Assembly: GCA_937893815.1 (NCBI GenBank)
Contig: CALCSH010000552.1
Span: 1-13,159, forward strand
From: an uncultured Anaerolineae bacterium
GTDB lineage: Bacteria > Chloroflexota > Anaerolineae > Anaerolineales > UBA11858
Direction of reading: 5' to 3'
DNA length: 13,159 nucleotides
Positions 12,001-13,159 of this stretch are shown piece after piece. The notes below the pieces were generated by a model that worked only from the letters and a program-made list of their open reading frames with translations, ran no database searches and was not told the DNA's origin. Numbering within the stretch: position 1 is the first letter of the stretch; each line of letters starts with the position of its first letter. A program made the translations under genes and the position numbers.

Positions 12001-13159
12001 GTCAGCGGCGGCAATGGTGCAGATGCCTTTACCTTCAACAATCTGCCCAGCCTCTACACCGCTGGCTCGCAATATACCCTCCACATCTACGGCAACCTCG
12101 GGGCGGATACGCTGGATGTGGACGCCTCCCTCAATGGGACGGGCAGTCTCGCCGCAGATACGCTCTCCGCCTTTGGCTTGCTTCTGCCCATCAACTACTA
12201 TGACCCCGAAGGCTTTACCGCTACCCTGACCCTCAGTGCTGGTGACGATACCCTTACCCGCTACGGCAGCCTTGGCACCTGGACCCTCGATGCAGGCACG
12301 GGCACAGACACCCTGATCGCCAGCGGCACCTCCAACCAGATCTACATCACCCAGACCAATGGCGGATATATCGCTGCCGAAGATACTGTCAATCAATTTA
12401 ACTTCAACACAGTCGAATCCCTACTCGGTGGCAGCAGCGCAGACGAATTTATCTTTGTCGAAGGTGTTGTTTACCCTGGCACACTCGACGGGCAGGGCGG
12501 CGTGGATACGCTCAACTTCAGCGCCCTCAGCGGCGACCACACTATCACGCTGACCGGTTACGGTAGCATTGATGGCTACAATGGTGTCCACTCTGTCATC
12601 ACTGGCGGCTTCAATAATATCAACGCCCTCATCGGCTCTGCTCAGAACGACACCCTCATTGGCGCAAATCAAGACACCACCTGGAAAGTCACCGAATCGG
12701 ATGCGGGCACGCTCGACAACATTTTCACCTTCCAGGCGATCGAGAAACTGGTCGGCAGCAACGCTAGCGACAGCCTCGACTACAGCAGCTACGCCAATGC
12801 CCTCGACATCCAGGTGACAGGTGCAGGCAGCGTTGATGGATACGCAGGCACAGAAGATGCCTCCCTCAGCGTTGGGTTTGATAATATGAATGCTCTGCTT
12901 GGTACCGTCAACGACGACCGCCTGACCGCCTTCGACATCGTCAATAGTTGGGAGATTACAGCTGCCAATGCAGGCACGCTCAACAGCATCTTCAATTTCA
13001 GCTCAATCGAAGAACTGGTCGGCGGTTCGGACAGCGACAGCCTCGACTATAGCAGCTACGCCACTGCCCTCGACATCGAGGTGACAAGAGCAGGCAGCGT
13101 TGATGGTTACGCAGGAACCGATGCATCCCTCGGCGTTGGCTTCGACAATATGAACACTC
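1..13159 (+). CDS. Giant multi-domain surface/adhesin-like protein, internal fragment (both ends outside window)
   Basis: Frame 1 is open across the entire window: hand translation gives 4386 codons without TAA, TAG or TGA. It has neither start nor stop here; repeat units are already in phase at base 25, so the true start lies upstream, and a repeat is cut at base 13159, so the stop lies downstream. Order of modules: beta-solenoid repeats (residues about 9-520), a duplicated DDWVT module (670-837), hemagglutinin-like beta-helix (838-1140), RTX-like Gly/Asp modules (1141-2145), FG-GAP_2 propeller blades (2146-3503), further Gly/Asp modules (3504-4135), and a tandem array (4136 onward). The protein is acidic, poor in Lys/Arg, has 14 Cys in total and no membrane-spanning stretch. 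Known proteins with these modules are exported; a role in adhesion or extracellular matrix is inference. Codon usage changes strongly from 5' to 3'. No catalytic motif was found. Coding status is very secure; function is not. Confidence 0.96.
25..1560 (+). repeat. Ten tandem ~55-residue beta-solenoid-like repeats
   Basis: Within the giant CDS, units begin near bases 25, 181, 361, 520, 691, 850, 1009, 1177, 1336 and 1501, a spacing of 156-180 bases (52-60 residues). Each starts with a short 'xGxxIxLxA' strand (for example GGDITLEA, SDDISILSA, GKNINLRA, GKNVKLIA), continues through an Ala/Asp-rich strand (SDYEIDA, ADYDVEADA, ADYTVDADS), a glycine-rich turn (GGVSAG, SGGGLYAG, GGGGAIGA, GGGVGAGA), and closes with a 'V.a.IG....I.a' strand (IGKYADI, IGRDTKI, IGTNNII). 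This alternation of short hydrophobic strands and Gly/Asp turns is typical of beta-helix stalks in filamentous-hemagglutinin-like giant proteins. The units are diverged at residue level, so the array is old. The array already runs at the left edge, so more units may lie upstream. The last unit (from 1501) degrades after a few residues. Confidence 0.8.
1561..2007 (+). other. Beta-rich connector between solenoid stalk and duplicated module
   Basis: Residues about 521-669 of the open frame. No clear repeat is visible. The segment holds short predicted strands (INLEADIVIF, GTISLDINEI, LQFAFEYVKI, IDVIYRG) separated by charged turns. It contains more Lys, Arg and aromatic residues than the preceding solenoid and lacks its glycine-rich turns. 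INLEAD near 1612 resembles a solenoid strand, so this may be a degenerate or capping end of the stalk. I do not recognise a named domain. The reading frame is continuous on both sides. Confidence 0.5.
2008..2244 (+). repeat. DDWVT/HGF module, copy 1 (about 79 residues)
   Basis: Residues 670-748. Landmarks in order: DDDWVT, then GHGFKNGQ, then a strand LTYV, SGLTNGEQYYVVSV, a short 'DKFKIS' strand, 'NIDLKL', and the terminal 'TGHYFLW'. The second copy starts 252 bases later with the same landmarks in the same order. Modules with a 'HGF..G..V.Y' strand followed by 'GL..G..YYV' and 'lkLa' recur in other giant bacterial surface proteins; that comparison is from memory of the pattern, not a search. 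Its function is unknown; a small beta-sandwich-like stalk or adhesion module is the most plausible reading. The base composition here is very AT-rich (15 G/C in bases 2101-2160). Confidence 0.75.
2260..2511 (+). repeat. DDWVT/HSF module, copy 2 (about 84 residues)
   Basis: Residues 754-837. It aligns with the preceding module by DDDWVT, DHSFVNGQ, LVYG, SGLEFGKSYFVIA, NKFKLSG, PIDLS and the closing IGHYLSW. It is about five residues longer, mainly between the NGQ strand and SGL (an extra TGDDTTNA-like insertion). Only part of the residues are identical, so this is an old tandem duplication, not a recent one. The two copies are separated by five residues (GTDTA), consistent with beads on a string. 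The following segment returns to hemagglutinin-like strands. Confidence 0.75.
2512..3420 (+). other. Filamentous-hemagglutinin-like beta-helix segment
   Basis: Residues about 838-1140. The core carries repeated short strands with Gly/Asn turns: 'IYLQGEIVNPYGSTTITN' followed by 'GIGDILM', 'NDLTLEAQKGKIGD', 'LSAEARGNINLAL', 'DIVINSAVLTA', 'VSGNMKLSSGGRLYA', 'DIVINGG' and 'GKVTLNYLEG'. The 'G-I-V-N-x-x-G-S-T-T-I-T-N' turn and 'GNINL' strands are typical of beta-helical hemagglutinin stalks. Two Trp-containing strands (about 3022-3033 and 3274) are unusual for this part. No signal sequence or membrane segment is visible. The boundary with the Gly/Asp modules near 3421 is my choice, placed at the first LYGDGxAD motif. 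Confidence 0.6.
3421..5235 (+). repeat. Degenerate RTX-like modules with YGGxGxD and GLGM motifs
   Basis: Residues 1141-1745. A compound unit recurs several times: a 'V-Y-G-G-x-G-x-D-x-x-x-V' strand, a 'ND.GD' turn, an 'L(T/S)G(L/F)(G/S)M' strand, an 'I.Y....LEI.LG.GND.F.V' strand pair and a closing 'GG..DT(V/L).VG'. GLGM-like landmarks lie at about 3541 (LSGFGM), 4384 (LTGLSM), 4708 (ISGLNM) and 5074 (VSGLGI). YGG-like landmarks lie at 3961, 4141, 4288, 4513 and 4981. The Gly/Asp spacing recalls calcium-binding beta-rolls, but the strict nonapeptide GGxGxDxUx is only partly kept, so calcium binding is uncertain. Cysteine pairs at residues 1357/1364 and 1552/1562 sit in loops between units. 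The module style is familiar from giant surface proteins; the exact role is unknown. Confidence 0.7.
5236..6435 (+). other. Gly/Asp beta-roll region with a short helix-like insertion, leading into the propellers
   Basis: Residues 1746-2145. Beta-roll motifs continue (LSAGMGADNIYL, NAGEGDDNIHL, IDGDEGDDSVHF, LLGDSDDVFRL, AAGGNDTFNI, LNGDDGDDLVFVD). Between 5725 and 5820 the pattern is interrupted by a stretch rich in Leu, Phe, Ala and Trp (FIAKAFSQLFPD, then TWLASFRALLNDN) that could form amphipathic helices, the only such stretch I noticed in the window. An Arg-Gly-Asp triplet at 5326-5334 sits at the family's usual 'ND.GD' turn and is probably accidental. From about 6300 the strands become Leu-rich (DLADLTLTNLVL) and act as a linker to the first propeller blade at 6436. 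Confidence 0.6.
6436..8202 (+). repeat. FG-GAP_2 beta-propeller blades 1-10
   Basis: Residues 2146-2734. Ten blades, each with an 'FG.(S/A)VA(I/L)' strand followed by '(L/I)(V/A)VGAP', a G-A-(V/A)-Y-(V/I)-(F/Y) strand and a 'W.....KL' strand. The aromatic-Gly landmarks are at 6490, 6658, 6817, 6964, 7123, 7330, 7522, 7726, 7861 and 7999, usually 135-207 bases apart. This is the integrin-alpha-like FG-GAP fold, in the bacterial FG-GAP_2 form. The integrin calcium motif DxDxDG is largely absent; only 'SPDGN' (blade 1) and 'DKDGN' (blade 9) resemble it. A cysteine pair (residues 2482 and 2486, ACGGAC) lies in the loop between blades 6 and 7. Blades of this kind usually close as seven-bladed propellers and mediate extracellular protein or ligand contacts; ten blades do not make a whole number of propellers by themselves. 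Confidence 0.88.
8203..8793 (+). other. Acidic, cysteine-containing insert splitting the propeller region
   Basis: Residues 2735-2931. The FG-GAP pattern stops after blade 10 and resumes with the strand FGTSVEV at 8839. In between are acidic runs (DDDDGDTDD near 8260, DNDDDDF near 8479), many Trp/Tyr residues and four of the window's 14 cysteines: residues 2824 and 2842, and the CNC pair at 2910/2912. The Asp runs look able to bind divalent metal ions, but no canonical EF-hand or dockerin spacing is present. I do not recognise a domain family. The frame is unbroken and the flanking blades match each other in style, so this looks like an inserted domain or greatly enlarged loop inside the propeller array, not a junction of two genes. 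Confidence 0.55.
8827..10509 (+). repeat. FG-GAP_2 beta-propeller blades 11-19
   Basis: Residues 2943-3503. The FG strands are at 8839, 9265, 9409, 9568, 9724, 9853, 10009, 10186 and 10387 (the last as IGYSVAV). Blades 13-19 are regular, with 'VVGAP' or a close variant and 'W....KL' strands. Blades 11 and 12 are weak ('VWIGTG', 'FLVGTD') and are separated by 426 bases, including a non-blade segment (about 8893-9240) with the cysteine pair at residues 3006 and 3015 (VCVTIFGTEYC) and an aromatic stretch (DWLSAYASYVYNGFY). Blades 13-19 are seven in number and could form one complete propeller; this is inference. Codon usage becomes markedly more GC-rich from about 9.3 kb, in the middle of this cluster, without any frame break. 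Confidence 0.86.
10510..12405 (+). other. Distal Gly/Asp beta-roll region, C-terminal to the propellers
   Basis: Residues 3504-4135. Repeated Gly/Asp motifs followed by hydrophobic strands: RTGAGEDTFTI, DGKGGDDRYELDL, GRMGNDTITV, DGMEGSDTYNL, NGSSGDDAMTV, DALGGQDNIEIF, IYGGAGDDVVIV (11644), DLKDGDDSVSF, SGGNGADAFTF, IYGNLGADTLDV (12085), LSAGDDTLTRYG and DAGTGTDTLIA. The style matches the region before the propellers, including the YGG.G.D motif, so the propellers appear embedded in a single long beta-roll scaffold. The cysteine pair at residues 3802 and 3841 is the most widely spaced in the protein. G/C-ending codons dominate (18 of 20 codons in bases 11821-11880). Calcium binding is plausible but the motifs are irregular. 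Confidence 0.68.
12406..12732 (+). repeat. C-terminal tandem repeat, unit 1 (109 residues)
   Basis: Residues 4136-4244. Landmarks: 'TVESLLGGSSADEF', 'DGQGGVDTLNFSAL', 'GSIDGYNG', 'GFNNINALIG', 'NDTLIG', 'TTWKVTESDAGTL' and 'IFTF'. It is about 20 residues longer than the next unit because it keeps the extra strand pair between ADEF and the 'LNFSAL' strand (matching LDYSSY in unit 2). This full-length form looks ancestral, with the next unit shortened by a clean deletion, but the order of events is inference. The pattern 'GG..DTLdYS.Y' plus 'GSVDGY.G' and 'W.IT..N.GTL' is one I associate with repeat arrays near the C-termini of giant bacterial proteins. Confidence 0.75.
12733..12999 (+). repeat. 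C-terminal tandem repeat, unit 2 (89 residues)
   Basis: Residues 4245-4333, exactly 267 bases to the start of the next unit. Landmarks: 'AIEKLVGS', 'DSLDYSSYANALDI', 'GSVDGYAG', 'VGFDNMNALLG', 'NDDRLTAFD', 'NSWEITAANAGTLN', 'IFNF'. Bases 12769-12849 match 13036-13116 of the next unit at 74 of 81 positions by hand count, and most differences are at third codon positions. That is far closer than any other repeats in this protein, so this duplication is recent or is kept uniform by gene conversion. Confidence 0.85.
13000..13159 (+). repeat. C-terminal tandem repeat, unit 3, cut by window edge
   Basis: Residues 4334-4386. It repeats 'SIEELVGGSDSDSLDYSSY', 'GSVDGYAGTDASL' and 'VGFDNMN', then the window ends about 53 residues into the 89-residue unit. 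It lacks one residue relative to unit 2 in the TEDASL/TDASL turn. The array therefore continues downstream by at least the rest of this unit. How many more units follow cannot be seen. Confidence 0.85.

Noticed and set aside
11959..12396. Minus-strand open frame of 145 codons
   Set aside because: Same cause: exactly antisense and codon-aligned with GC-rich, G/C-ending codons. Its Gly/Ala/Val/Ile-rich translation is what reverse-complemented GCC, GAC, GAT and ACC codons produce.
12733..13159. CRISPR-like or other non-coding direct repeats
   Set aside because: The 267-base period is a multiple of three, differences are mostly at third codon positions, and the repeats stay in the reading frame, so they are protein-coding repeats.

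Overview
The window is a slice out of the middle of one giant protein-coding gene. Translated in forward frame 1 (codons starting at base 1), all 4386 complete codons are open from the first base to the last. There is no in-frame stop, no plausible start and no natural end. An unselected frame of this length would be expected to hold about 200 stops. The predicted product therefore exceeds 4386 residues (roughly 450 kDa for this part alone) and continues beyond both edges. I see no second gene, RNA gene, mobile element, CRISPR array, promoter or terminator. Everything else that can be annotated is the internal architecture of this protein.

Layout from N- to C-terminal side: (1) 25-1560, ten consecutive units of 52-60 residues that look like a beta-solenoid adhesin stalk; (2) 1561-2007, a beta-rich connector; (3) 2008-2511, a tandem pair of about 80-residue modules built around DDWVT, HGF/HSF and NGQ; (4) 2512-3420, a hemagglutinin-like beta-helix; (5) 3421-6435, degenerate glycine/aspartate (RTX-like) modules with recurring YGGxGxD and GLGM motifs; (6) 6436-10509, nineteen FG-GAP_2-type beta-propeller blades in two clusters (10 + 9), split by an unusual acidic, cysteine-containing insert at about 8203-8793; (7) 10510-12405, more glycine/aspartate modules of the same style as (5); (8) 12406-13159, a tandem array of 89-109-residue units that is still running when the window ends.

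The composition is that of an exported surface protein: very acidic, rich in Gly, Ala, Ser, Thr, Asn and Asp, with no hydrophobic membrane segment. It has only 14 cysteines, and all of them fall in seven close pairs, as expected for disulfides made outside the cytoplasm. A giant cell-surface or secreted adhesin/matrix protein is the best guess, but no catalytic domain or ligand-binding site can be identified.

The organism is a bacterium by gene structure (intronless, standard stops avoided). Giant mosaic proteins with these modules are known from environmental bacteria such as Chloroflexota, Planctomycetota, Chlorobiota, cyanobacteria and some sulfate reducers. I cannot choose among these from the sequence. 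A notable feature is a strong internal drift in base composition: the 5' third is AT-rich with A/T-ending codons, while the 3' quarter is GC-rich with almost exclusively G/C-ending codons, inside one uninterrupted reading frame.
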